Shown here: in pieces, positions 35,340-46,056 of the stretch
Layout: every line of letters starts with the position of its first letter
How positions within the stretch are numbered: position 1 is the stretch's first letter
Assembly (NCBI RefSeq): GCF_025698545.1
Contig: NC_068570.1
Location: 37,467,924-37,531,923 of the forward strand
DNA length: 64,000 nt
Source: Gossypium raimondii
Lineage: Eukaryota; Streptophyta; Magnoliopsida; Malvales; Malvaceae
Direction of reading: 5' to 3'
The notes under the pieces: model-generated
What the model saw: only the letters and a program-made list of their open reading frames with translations
What the model was told of the DNA's origin: nothing
The model's database searches: none
Program-made: the position numbers and the translations under genes

Positions 35340-37073
35340 AAAATATTCATACAATAGTCTAAGATGGCGGATTTTGCGACTGCTGAAACATCTTCATCAT
35401 ATTCTGAAGCTATAGTTGAAGTGCATCGTACTTTCTGCTCTACTCTGCTTCGCTTGCTGCTGCCTCTACTTTAAGTTGTAGCTGTAGTTCTTCATATTTT
35501 CTTTGAACCTCAACTTCTCTCGATGCTGCCTCCGCTTTAAGTTGAGTAATTTGCTCAACTGTGCTCACTTGCATCTGAGCCATCTAGCCTCTTATCCTCT
35601 GAACTTCAACTTGAGCCTGACTCTCCAAAGGCATGTAATGCTGCGAGCTGAACCCAAAATATTAGGTTGGGTTAACAAAAGATCCTTGAAATCGAACCCG
35701 ACCATACCTTTCAGGACCCAAAACTTTAGTAATAATCCGATTATCAATGTCGTTAACATTAACAGAACTATCACTCGAAGCAATCGCTTCATACTCCGCC
35801 TTTTTATCCTTTAGTTTCTCCTAATAAATTAATCAAAGAGTTAGAAACGCAATATATAATAAAAACAAATGCAACATAACTTACCATTATTTGCATTACA
35901 AACGACGAATTAAACCATTACAATTAAACACTATAAATATTTAAAATAATTCAAATTTTATTAACTAAACATACCATAATTTCTACAGCTTCAGAAGTCA
36001 TAGGAGATTCATCTTTCTTCCCATGTGTAATGTCAAAAAGCTAAAGGCATCCAACTTTTTGACCAGACGACAGTTCCTACAATATAGTAGTAAAAATATT
36101 ATTTAATGGAAAGTAATAAATATTTGACACTATTAATAAATTCAAAATACATCGGCCTCAGCTACACAAGCAAAACTTTTCGACCCAGCTGTGTGAGTGA
36201 ATTTCTGTTTTTGCTTGCTACTTGTTCCAACTCGTTCGCGATCCTACATTATGAAATTAGTATTACGTATATAGTAAATAATATAAACCAAAATAATTAT
36301 AAGAGTTTAGAAATACGTAATACATATCCTTTCTTTGAATTCCAAAATTTAACCGCATCTTCCCATTGATACCTCAGCATTCCTGGCGGGACATTTCGCA
36401 ATTTCTCTTTAAGGGTTGTTTTTGTCTTAAAATATTCTTTCTTTAAAGTACTTTTATGGTCTCTCCACCTTTTTCCCAATGCCTTCTTGACATAATTATC
36501 CTAGACCTCTGAAGCAAACCTCGCCTACAAAAAACGCAAGTTTAGAAAGTAAATATTAATGAAACTTAAACCAAAGTATTATAAATTACATTAAGGTTTT
36601 GTTACCTTAGTATTATCGAGAGCTAGATTTTTGTTACTATCAGGCATTTGATGCCATGGCTCGTAGTTGATAGGCAACATATTGGCATTTCATGCTATAA
36701 TACCCAAATATCTTGCTAAAAGTCAAACTTCTGATCCAACAGGCTGACCAAAACTATTTCTACATGCTTTGACATGTTGGACAGGATCTAACTCGTATAA
36801 ATCTTTAAGTAGCGTACTTCTTTGACCTCTGGCATCCCACCACTTTCAGCTGAAAAATGGTATATTATAATATAAGAATTTGAAAAAGAAATCAATAATA
36901 AAAGTCAACATGCATGTAAATTAAATTTAAACATACTTTGAAATTCTGCAGGTTCGTCAGGTGTATTCGGAACATTCAAAGATCTAATAGCAGTCTGTTG
37001 TTCACTATTTGTTTCTTCCGAGTTTGGAGTATTTTAAACAATACTTAGATCTCGCAATCTTCTTCTAGGCATT
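35340..37073 (-). pseudogene. Ptta/En-Spm family second CACTA protein
   Basis: Minus-strand exons begin MPRRRLRDLSIV at 37073, followed by an in-frame TAA, then NTPNSEE. They continue with a core at 36479-36297 (GKRWRDHKSTLKKEYFKTKT and PPGMLRYQWEDAVKFW), then KQKQKFTHTAGSKSFA at about 36215-36165, and a Gln/Leu-rich coiled-coil-like end near 35630-35400. The 'W..HK..LK..YF' and 'HT.GSKSFA' blocks define the plant transposase Ptta/En-Spm family, the TnpA-like DNA-binding partner of the transposase. At least one stop is present. Introns were not resolved. Confidence 0.65.
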
Positions 37074-37217
37074 TTATCTACAATACACATAAATTAGTTA
37101 AAATTTTAGTAACTAATTAGAACAATAACAGCACATAGAAAATAGTTGAAATATTTAATAAAACCAATATTTAAATTATGATATTACATATAATTAAAAA
37201 ATCGTAAAATCTTACTA

Positions 37218-37686
37218 CATCATAATTCGTAAATATCTTCATCAACATCCTGGTGAACCCATTGAAATTGTGTACTAGTACTAGGGATATTTTCATTTAA
37301 GTTTTATTCTGGAAAAAGAAAAGTTTCTGATCTGTCATCGATGTCATCTCTACTTCCATTGCCCATGTCAAACAAGTCTCTAGGGATGTTACGGAGTACA
37401 ACGTACCAACCCTTATCAGTTGGATCTTTTGAGTAAAAAACTTGCTTCACTTGAGAAGAAGATACATACAGCTCATCTATCAATTGTTGTCCAGTATGAA
37501 TCAATCGAGAGAAGTTCACCATTGTAAAACCAAATTGATCTTGTTTAATTCTGCGAGCAGTATTAACATCAGCCCAATCACATCGAAATAAGACAACTTT
37601 CAATTTTCCATAGTAATCCAACTCAATAATGTCAGTAAGAAGTCCGTAATACTCCACATTTCCCTCAACAGGATTACTGTCTCTAG
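37218..37686 (-). pseudogene. CACTA transposase C-terminus (DUF4216), severed
   Basis: The reading EGNVEYYGLLTDIIELDYYG, then KVVLFRCDWADV, FGFTMVNFSRLIHTG and QVFYSKDP is the DUF4216 domain at the end of CACTA transposases. The frame reaches a premature TAA at 37304 and would otherwise end QWVHQDVDEDIYEL near 37218. The upstream part of the same gene lies at 43399 and beyond; a gypsy element with CTAG on each side sits between them. Confidence 0.75.
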
Positions 37687-38270
37687 TGTCATGGGTTGCG
37701 CATGGGAGCCCGCAACCATGACACATTCGTGTGATCCATCAAGTAAGAAAGAGGTCATTTGGCCTGATCGGACTGACCTATTGCTTGAAGAGATTGAAGG
37801 CCCATCTACAAGCTTGTCACATATGGAAACGTGATCTTTGAGGATATGCAATCGTAAAATTGATATGTAATCTTAGAAGATACGATTTTGCAATCTTAGA
37901 GATTTGATTTGTAGATACCTTTCGATCTTAGCCGTTGATGTATATGATCTGTACCGTTGGATTTAGAGAGGCGCTACTATAAATAGAGGCCTCTCCCCTC
38001 ATTGTAAATCACTTGAGTTTTGAGGAGTAATAAGAGTTCTTGAGAAGTATTCACTCAAACTTCTTTCTCTCTTGTATTCTTGATATTCTGTGGCTTGTTA
38101 TTATTTCGCTCTTCATTCGTCTCTGTTTGATCTTTGAGTGGCTTTCGTTTGTGTTGTTTTCAAAGGGGGAATTCAATTGAATCTTTAACTCGTGGGAGTT
38201 AGGCTGACTTAGGCGTTTTTGAGAGTAAGAAACTGCCTAAGGCTGCACGGATTGTGAGGTGAAAATCCTA
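37687..38270 (+). repeat. 5' LTR of the nested chromovirus
   Basis: It aligns by eye with 42806-43383 along its whole length, with scattered substitutions and small indels (for example AGCTTGTCACATATGG against AGCATACATGG). A TATA-like CTATAAATAGAGGCC at about 37977-37991 marks the promoter of the element RNA. The last 11 bases present in the 3' copy are missing. Confidence 0.85.
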
Positions 38271-38303
38271 TCCGAGCCAGTCTTTCAAAAGCACTATTGA
38301 AGG

Positions 38304-39743
38304 ATGTCGAGAGAAGTTGGTGGGAATGAACCAATAGAGACCCGTGGGAGGGCCAAGAAGGATAGTCGATCGAGGGATATGTTGCCAAGCTTAAAAAATC
38401 GAGTGGTCAATCTCGAGAAGTCTGTTGGTGACATGAGGGAGACACTTGAAGTGGTCCTAACCCGTATAGAAGAACTAAGGGAAGACAGCAAGGAATTTGT
38501 GCCGGGCGCTCTTAGATCCACTTCGGATAAGTTGACGGTAAGGGACGAAGCTCTTGACGCCCTGGTGACTGCCATGAAAGAGGAGATTGCTGAGCTTAAG
38601 GGGGAGCTCACAATCTGTAAGGCCACTCTGGGAAGTGGGATGTTGGCTTCAGGACCAAAGCAACGTCATGTGGATGTTCCAAAACCCAAGAAGTTCAAGG
38701 GGGATAGGTCTGCAATAGAAGTGGACAACTTCCTGTGGGAATTGGATTAATATTTTCGAGCAATGGGCATTAAGAATGATGCCACTAAGGTAAACACTGC
38801 TTCGATTTACTTTACTGATGTTGCTCTCTTGTGGTGGCGACGTAGGTCCACGGATGAGAAACATGGAGGAACGGCTATTGGGACTTGGGAGGAGTTCCAA
38901 GGAGAGTTAAAGAAGCAGTTTCATCTGCAACATGCTGAAAAGGAGGCTCGTGCCAAGTTACGCCGGCTTACGCAAGAAGGTACCATTCGAGATTATGTGC
39001 GGGAGTTCAGTGAGCTGATGCTTCAGATCTCAGACTTGAATAAGAAGGAAGCATTTTATTGGTTTGAGGATGGGCTAAAAATGTGGGCTAAGTAAGAGTT
39101 GCGTTGCCTAGGTATCACTGATTTAACTGTAGCCATGGCTGAGGCAGAAAAATTTTACGATGTTGGAGGGAGAAAGTTTGACAATAGTGATGCTTCTAAG
39201 CCTAAGCCAAGACCTAAAGGCAATGGTGGGCGAGACAAAGAGCAAACCGAAAGGAATGGCGAAGCCCCAAGGGCTAATGATGGTAGACCATGGGATAAAA
39301 AAGGGCCAATGAAATGCTATCTTTGTCAAGGTCCACATAGGTTAAGTGTTTGTCCAAAGAAGGCCGCTTTCAATGCTATGGAAGCTCGCGAAGGGGCCGA
39401 CTATGTCACCAAAAGTCTTAGTGCGATACTGGGTGGTGTTGAAGACAAGGAAAGTAATGGGCTGATGTTTGTGGATATCATCGTGGCAGATAGGAAATTG
39501 AATGCCCTTGTTGATGCTGGTGCATCCGATTTATTCATGTCCAAAGAGATGGCGAATGAGCTCAGTCTTAAAATAGAGGAAGATTCGGGTCGAATCAAAA
39601 TGGTGAACTCCGAAAGTATTCCCATAACGGGTGTGGCTAAAGGGGTGGAACTAAAACTTTGCGAGTGGAAAGTCAAGGCAACCATTAAGGTAATCCCACT
39701 CGATGATTATGATTTTGTGGTAGGATTGAGTTTGCTTGACTGA
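38304..39743 (+). pseudogene. Chromovirus gag and protease
   Basis: The start ATG at 38304 follows the LTR by 33 bases. One frame continues through stops at 38748, 39093 and 39741. It contains a coiled-coil-like N-terminus, a capsid (IEVDNFLWELD, then YFRAM-type wording, WEEFQGELKKQFHLQHAEKE), the knuckle CYLCQGPHRLSVC (C-x2-C-x3-H-x4-C), and the protease loop LVDAGASDLFMSKEMA with its catalytic Asp. The protease ends LDDYDFVVGLSLLD. The stops look like Gln to TAA and Trp to TGA changes. Confidence 0.8.
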
Positions 39744-39776
39744 CTTAATGCGGATATTCTTCCTTCCGAGAATTAC

Positions 39777-40856
39777 ATGACGATCTCTGATTCGAGCCAT
39801 CGATATATGGTGCGAGTGAAAAGAAAGGGAAGCATGGAAGGAGAAACATTGTCGGCAATCCAATTTGCCAAAGGAGTACGAAGAAATGAAGTCTCCTATT
39901 TAGCCATCTTAAGGGACAATGTGGAAGAGAAATCCGAGGGGGAAATTCCAAAGGAAGTGAAGCAGTTACTGGAGTCATTTGAAGATGTAATGCCCATGGA
40001 GTTGCCCAAGACGTTGCCACCGAAGAGGGATGTGGATCACAAGATTGAGTTGTTGCCTAATACTGAGCCGCCAGCAAGGGCACCATATCGAATGTCTCCG
40101 CCTGAGTTGGAGGAATTGCGAAAGCAGTTAAGGGAACTTTTAGATGCTGGGTTCATTAAACCTTCCAACCCCATTTGGTGCGCTACTGTTATTCCAAAGG
40201 AAGCATGATGGGTCCTTAAGATTATGCATTGACTATAGGGCCTTAAACAAGATGTGAAGAACAGGTATCCCATTCCTCTTATTGCAGATTTGTTCGATCA
40301 ACTTGGTAGCGCGAGATGGTTTACTAAGTTGGATTTGCGATCGGGGTACTACCAAGTGAGAGTAGCCAAAAGGGATGCACCCAAAATAGCCTATGTGACT
40401 CGGTATGGGTCTTTTGAATTCCTGGTGATGCCGTTCGGGTTGACAAATACTTCGGCCACATTTTGCACCCTAATGAATAAGGTATTACAACCTTTCTTAG
40501 ATCGCTTTGTGGTTGTTTATCTTGACGACATTGTGGTATATAGTAAGACGCTTGAGGAGCACGTGGGACATCTGAAGGAGTTGTTCCAAGTCCTACGGGA
40601 AAATAAGCTGTATGTCAAAGAGGAAAAATGCTCATTTGCCCAACGAGAGGTGCCATTTCTAGGCCATATTGTGGGAGGTGGCACGATCCGAATGGATGCA
40701 AGTAAAGTTCGAGCAATTTCCGATTGGGAGCCACCAACTAAGGTAACGGAGTTGTGGTCCTTTCTTGGGTTAGCAAACTACTATCGACGTTTCATTGAAG
40801 GCTACTCTAAGATCACTGCACCATTGACAGACTTGTTGAAAAAGGGTAAAGTATGA
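39777..40856 (+). pseudogene. Chromovirus reverse transcriptase
   Basis: It has the linker and RT N-terminus ([40 protein letters not shown]) and a TGA at 40206 with a frame disturbance. The palm follows from 40254 ([52 protein letters not shown]). The Y-L-D-D catalytic pair is intact. The thumb and connection ([19 protein letters not shown]) end in TGA at 40854. Family and position are clear; no continuous product is possible. Confidence 0.85.
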
Positions 40857-41536
40857 GACTGAGACTCTCGGTGTGGAAAAGCCTTCGACCAAGTAAAGCA
40901 AGCAATGATGAGTGAACCTGTATTTACTTTACCGGACTTTTCAAAAGCGTATGAGGTACGTATGGATGCTTCAGACTATGCAATTAGGGGAGTATTGATG
41001 CAAGTGGGGCATCCAATTGCTTCCGAGAGTCGAAAGCTTAATAAGATGAAATGCAAATACACGGTCCAAGAATAGGAGATGACTGCTGTGGTGCATTGCT
41101 TGCGCAATGGAGGCACTATTTGCTGGGTTCCAGGTTCGTGGTATTCACTGATAATGTTGCAAATAGTTATTTCCTAACCCAGAAAAAATTTCCCCCCAAA
41201 CAGGCTCGTTGGCAGGTTTTCTTAGCGGAGTTTGATTTTAGCATAGAGTACAAGCCGAGTGCCAACATTGTGGCTGATGCGCTTAGCCGAAAGATGAAAT
41301 TTGCAATGATAAGCCAACCTAATAGTCCCTTATTGGAGCGCATTCAAGAAGGGTTGTCCCACGATTCCACGGCTAAAAATTTGATTGAGCTTGCCAAAGA
41401 GGGAAAAACGAGACGATTTTGGCTCGAGGGAGAATTACTATACACTCAGGGACAATGTCTATATGTGCCTCAACATGGGAACTTGCGAAAGGAAGTCATG
41501 AAAGAATGCCATGATTCGAGATGGGCTGGTCATTAG
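40857..41536 (+). pseudogene. Chromovirus RNase H and integrase zinc-finger start
   Basis: RNase H wording (EPVFTLPDFSKAYEVRMDAS, then a frame change) leads into the frame 41051-41536 with LRQWRHYL-like sequence, FVVFTDNVANSYFLTQKKF, QARWQVFLAEFDFSIEYKPS and ADALSRK. It ends ECHDSRWAGH and a TAG where CAG is expected. The HH of the integrase HHCC finger lies at this end. Confidence 0.75.
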
Positions 41537-41539
41537 GGC

Positions 41540-42124
41540 ATGCACCGTACTTTGGTTCTCTTAGAGGATCGGTTTTATTGGCCTCACATGGGTGACGATG
41601 TGGAGACTTATGTGAAGACTTGTTTGGTGTGCCAACAAGATAAAGTCGAGTTGAAGGCTCCTGCTGGTTTGCTACAACTTTTACCCATTTCGGAGCGCCC
41701 ATGGGAGAGTTTGTCCATGGACTTTATTGTAGGTTTGCCTAAATCTGATGGATTTGCAAGCATTTTTGTTGTGGTGGACAGGTTTTCAAAGTATGCAACT
41801 TTTATCCCCGCAACTAAGGAGTGTCCTGCTGAGGAGGCTGCTCGCTTGTTTCTTAGACATGTGGTGAAATATTGGGGAATGCCGCAGTCTATCATCAGTA
41901 ATCGTGATGGGCGATTCATGGGACGGTTCTGGACGGAGTTGTTCAAGTTAATGGGCTCGAACTTGAACTTTTCAACTAGCATGCATCCACAAACTGATGG
42001 GCAAACTGAACGAGTGAATTTGTTGTTTGAGATGTATCTCCAGCATTATGTGAGTGCGTGCCACACAAAGGGACTGGCCAAAGTTGCTGGATGTGGCTCA
42101 ATTTTCATACAATTTGCAAAGTAG
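41540..42124 (+). pseudogene. Chromovirus integrase catalytic core
   Basis: It begins with the second half of the HHCC finger (RFYWPHMGDDVETYVKTCLV, CQQDK). The DDE core follows: SMDFIVGLPKSDGFASIFVV with the first Asp, SNRDGRFMGRFW with the second, and PQTDGQTERVN with the Glu. All three catalytic acids appear to be kept. A frameshift near 42050-42124 moves the rest to another frame. Confidence 0.85.
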
Positions 42125-42947
42125 GGCAACAAACCAGAGTCCGTTCGAGATAGTGACAGGGCAACAACCACTTACACCTAATGCTGTTGCAACTCGTTAT
42201 GCGGGACCGAATCCAGTGGCTTATCGATTTGAGCGAGATTGGAAAGAGCAAAACGATTTGGCTAGGGCTTGTCTACACAAGGCAAGTAAGCGCAATAAGA
42301 AGTGGGCGGATCAGAATCAAAGGGATGTGCAATATCAGGTGGGTGATTCTGTCCTTGCAAAACTACACCTGATTCTGCGACGCAATGGGTTGCATAAAGG
42401 GCTTGTGCGACGATATGAGGGGCCGTTTCAAGTTGTGAAAAAGGTAGGCAAGGTGGCCTACAAGCTTGAGTTGCCTGAAAAACTCAAACTCCATCCAATG
42501 TTCCATGTGAGTATGCTTAAGACATTCTATGAAGATGGAGAAGACCCAAAACGAAACGAGTCCAAACGAGCACCAATGGGGGTAAAACTTCCCTATGATA
42601 GAGAGGTTGAAAACATCAAGGGGGATCGTGTGATCAGACGGAAGTACTATCGATCGCGGCATGAATACCTAGTCCGATGGAAGGAATTTCCCGATAGCGA
42701 GACAAGTTGGGAACCCGCTGAAGCCTTGTGGCAATTTCAAGACAAGATAGATCGGTACCATGCGGAGGATGCGACGAGGACGTCGCTAGATTCAGTGGGG
42801 GAGAATGTCATGGGTTGCGCATGGGAGTCTGCAACCATGACACATTCGTGTGATCCATCAAGTGAGAAGGAGGTCATTTGGCCCGATCGAATTGACCCAT
42901 TGCTTGAAGAGATTGAAGCCCATCTACAAGCATACATGGAAACGTGA
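42054..42947 (+). pseudogene. Integrase C-terminus with chromodomain
   Basis: The frame reads AQFSYNLQSRATNQSPFEIV, a GKD/GPF-type block (GDSVLAKLHLILRRN, VRRYEGPFQVVKKVGKVAYK, HPMFHVSMLKTF), then RKYYRSRHEYLVRWKEFPDS and ETSWEPAEALWQF. The latter is a chromodomain with its aromatic cage wording. In chromoviruses this module guides integration to modified histones. The frame runs on into the 3' LTR from 42806, so the natural end is before or within the LTR. Confidence 0.85.
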
Positions 42948-43394
42948 TATTCGAGGATATGCAATCGTAGATTTGATATGTAATATTAGAAGATACGATT
43001 TTGCAATCTTAGAGATTTGATTTGTAGATACCTTTCGATCTTAGCCGTTGATGTACATGATCTGTACCGTTGGATTTGGAGAGGCTCTACTATAAATTGA
43101 GGCCTCTCCCCTCATTGTAAATCACTCGAGTTTTGAGGAGTAATAAGAGTTCTTGAGAAGTATTCACTCAAACTTCTTTCTCTCTTGTATTCTTGATATT
43201 CTGTGGCTTGTTATTATTTCGTTCTTCATTCGTCTCTGTTTGATCTTCGAGTGGCTTTCGTTTGTTTTGTTTTCAAAGGGGGAATTCGATTTAATCCTTA
43301 ACTCGTGGGAGTTAGGCTGACTTAGGTGTTTTTGGGAGTAAGAAACTGCCTAAGGCCGCACGGATTGTGAGGCGAAAATCCTAAGTCCGTGACA
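42806..43394 (+). repeat. 3' LTR of the nested chromovirus
   Basis: It starts TGTCATGG and ends GTGACA, with 5-bp inverted termini TGTCA/TGACA. It contains a TATA-like CTATAAATTGAGGCC at about 43089-43103. It keeps the terminal AGTCCGTGACA missing from the 5' copy. Confidence 0.9.
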
Positions 43395-45285
43395 CTAGCA
43401 CTAGCATAACTTGTAATTGAAGAATTAACAACTATTCCACAATTTTCAGTTCTCCTCAATCTCTCCCGATATTTTGTATGAAATCGAAATCCATTGATGA
43501 AGAAGGCAGTATATCTTTTTACTACTCTATTCGAACCTTGAGAAAGCCATTTAACTTCGTTATTGACGTCATTTTCACTCCAAACCTATTGAATCGAAAG
43601 TAAATTGAGTAATTATAAATGTTATAAGAAAACATTATTATTTTTCAATGAAAGTTTCAATTGCATACCGTTTGGCGTAACCATTCATGAAAAGATTCTG
43701 TAAATAACTTATTAATCTCCCGATGTTGTAATCTTCGGAAGCGGGAACGAGACCTCAAGATTTGTTTGTACTCACTATGTTAAAAAGAGGTTTACTTTGT
43801 TAGAAGATAAACAAATTATAATTGATGAATATTTATCAAATTCTAGAACTTACTTGCGTAATGGTTCCATTGAATCGTGGTGAAAAAGAACATATCGATG
43901 TGCTTGTACCTACGATCTATCATCTAATTCTGAACTTTCAACTTTGCCGATTGGTTCTCTATAACTTTGAAATAAATAAGTTTTGAACCAAGTTATGATC
44001 AGTGAGCCCAGCATTTCTACTTGATCTGTTCATTCTTGTTTCAACATCTTCCAAATATCTAGAACAGAAAGTCATACACTCCTCAGCCAAGTAGCCTTCA
44101 ACAATTAAGCCTTCTAGATAATGCTTATTGTGGCAATAAGACTTTAATTTGAATAGAAAGCTAAACAAGATATACAACATTATCAAAAGTTGTAACTAAC
44201 GACATAGAGGTGAATGAATGAATAATTTACAAATAAATTAACACATTTCTATGGGATACATCCATCGATAGAAAACAAATCCACCAAGTATTGCTTCATG
44301 AGAGAGACGGATTAGCAAGTGCACCATAATAGTGAAGAAGGAATGTGGGAAGAATTCTCCAAATTGCATAAAGTTAATGCGGCTCGATATTGTAGTGTCT
44401 CAAGTTCTTGAACATCCAAAACTTTGCCACAAATGGCTTTCATTATATTGGATAGTTCAATTATACAAGACATCACCTTTTTTGACATACAACACCGCAT
44501 AGCAACTGACAGTAAATCTTGCATCAATATGTGATAGTCATGTGATTTCAAGGCATATAGTCTTCGATCTTTAAGACTCACACATCGAGATATATTTGAT
44601 GCATACGCATCCGGGACCTTTATATCCTTCAGCACCATACAAAACACTTCTTTCTCCTTCTTCGACATTGAAAAAATAGAAGGCGACAACCGATATTTCC
44701 CATTCGAAAGTGCTTGGGGATGAAGATCACGCCGAATTCCCATGTGGGCTGAATTAAGTCGACTCTGAAGATTATCTTTTAATTTTTCATCGACATTCAA
44801 AATTGTCCCAATGATGTTCTCGCAAACATTTTTCTCAATATGCATGACATCAAGATTGTGTTGTAAAATGTGATGCTCCCAATAAGGCAACTCAAAAAAA
44901 TACTTCTTTTTTTTCCACAAGTCCGCATCATTAGGATCTTCCTCTTCATTAGATTCATCATCAGATTCATCTCTTGATCTTCTATTTCTTTGCATGTTGG
45001 GCGGTTGATTTATCTTCCCATAACTAAAATTCATATATTTCAATATGAACAAGATTTCAGATCCACCGGTCTGCGAAGAAGCTTCTCTGAACTCTTCAGT
45101 ACCGTCAAATAAAGTATTCTAAAATCTAAATTTATGATTTCTCGGTAACCACCGACGATACCCCATGTAAGAGAACTTCTTCCCATTATATAACCATTAC
45201 GAATATGTTTGTGCAGCACAACAAGGACAAGCATAACGTTCCTTGGTACTCCAACCAGATAAATTGGCATAAGACGAGACGTCAT
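43395..45285 (-). pseudogene. CACTA transposase middle part with DUF4218
   Basis: From right to left come the core end at 45285-45040 (frame-shifted; Y-A-C-P-C-C-type zinc residues near 45220) and the 246-codon frame 45052-44312 with YWEHHILQHNLDVMHIEKNV. That frame continues with SRLNSAHMGIRRDLHPQALS, KSHDYHILMQDLLSVAMRCC and IMKAICGKVLDVQELETLQ, which is DUF4218. After a shift come HEAILGGFVFYRWMYPIE-like wording and the frame 44186-43959 (GYLAEECMTFCSRYLEDVET). The reading leads to CGIVVNSSITSYAS at 43440-43400, where the gypsy insertion cuts it. Three or more frame breaks are present. Confidence 0.75.
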
Positions 45286-45363
45286 TAATAGTCCACATCA
45301 AAGCTGCACATAAATTAAAGTTCTCCTTTCTCAGTACATCATATGTCTCAACATAGTCCATAA

Positions 45364-46056
45364 TTATTTTAACTCTTCAAGAAGTGACTGCAAATAAATA
45401 TCAATATCATTTCCGGGACCTTTCTCTTTGGGGATAATCATAGATAAGATAAAGAAAGATTGCTTCATGCAAATCCATGGAGGCAAATTGTAAGAAACAA
45501 GCACTACAGGCCAAGTACTGTACGCAGTGCTCATGATTTTGTAAGGATTAAATCCATCAAATGCTAACCCAAGCCTCACACTCTGAGGATCGCTTGCAAA
45601 GCTTGGAAATTTACTGTCAAATGATTTCCAAGCTAAAGAATCCGTAGGATGGCTTAACAATCCATCATTGGTTAGTCCATCATGGTGCCACGTCATAGAC
45701 TCAGTTGTCTTCGATGACATGAAAAGCCTTTGAAGCCTTGGTATTAGCAAAAAATACCGCAAAATCTTAATTGGCTTCTTCTTTGACTGTGCATCATTTT
45801 CATCCTCATTACCATCTTCTGTATTTCTATTCATCCAACGGGATTGACCGCATACATAACAGCACTGTTGGTTTTTCTGATCGCCCCAATACAACATGCA
45901 GTCATTTGGACAATTATGAATTTTGTTGTACCCAATGCCTAAATCTTTTATCAGTTTCTTCATATCTTTGCATGAATGAGAGATTTTTGCAAACGGGAAC
46001 ATATCTCTCAAAAACTCTAACAACATTGTCAAAGAGTTTTCGGTCCACCCTCCCAA
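45364..46056 (-). pseudogene. CACTA transposase catalytic region (Tnp2 type)
   Basis: The 230-codon frame contains LGIGYNKIHNCPNDCMLYWG, CYVCGQSRWMNR, MTWHHDG with LSHPTDSLAWKSFD, VRLGLAFDGFNPYKIMSTAY and STWPVVLVSYNLPPWICMKQ. These are the landmarks of the transposase Tnp2 family that excises CACTA elements. The N-terminal zinc-finger exon, typically beginning MDKSWM, was not found upstream (46057-47900). The continuation at 45363 is broken by a stop. Confidence 0.85.

Larger units (their letters stand above)
37687..43394 (+). mobile_element. Chromodomain Ty3/gypsy (chromovirus) nested in the CACTA
   Basis: LTRs begin TGTCATGGGTTGCGCATGGG at 37687 and 42806. The 3' LTR is 589 bp and ends CCGTGACA at 43394; the 5' LTR is recognisable to 38270. 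CTAG flanks both ends (37683-37686, 43395-43398). The polypurine tract is AGTGGGGGAGAA at about 42794-42805. The internal region codes gag, protease, RT, RNase H, integrase and a chromodomain, with stops and frameshifts. The end of the 5' LTR and most of the PBS are deleted: only the last bases, GAGCCAG, remain near 38274-38280. The element is therefore defective in both cis and trans. Confidence 0.9.

Noticed and set aside
35503..35814. Plus-strand ORF of 103 codons
   Set aside because: Antisense of the CACTA Ptta-type gene.
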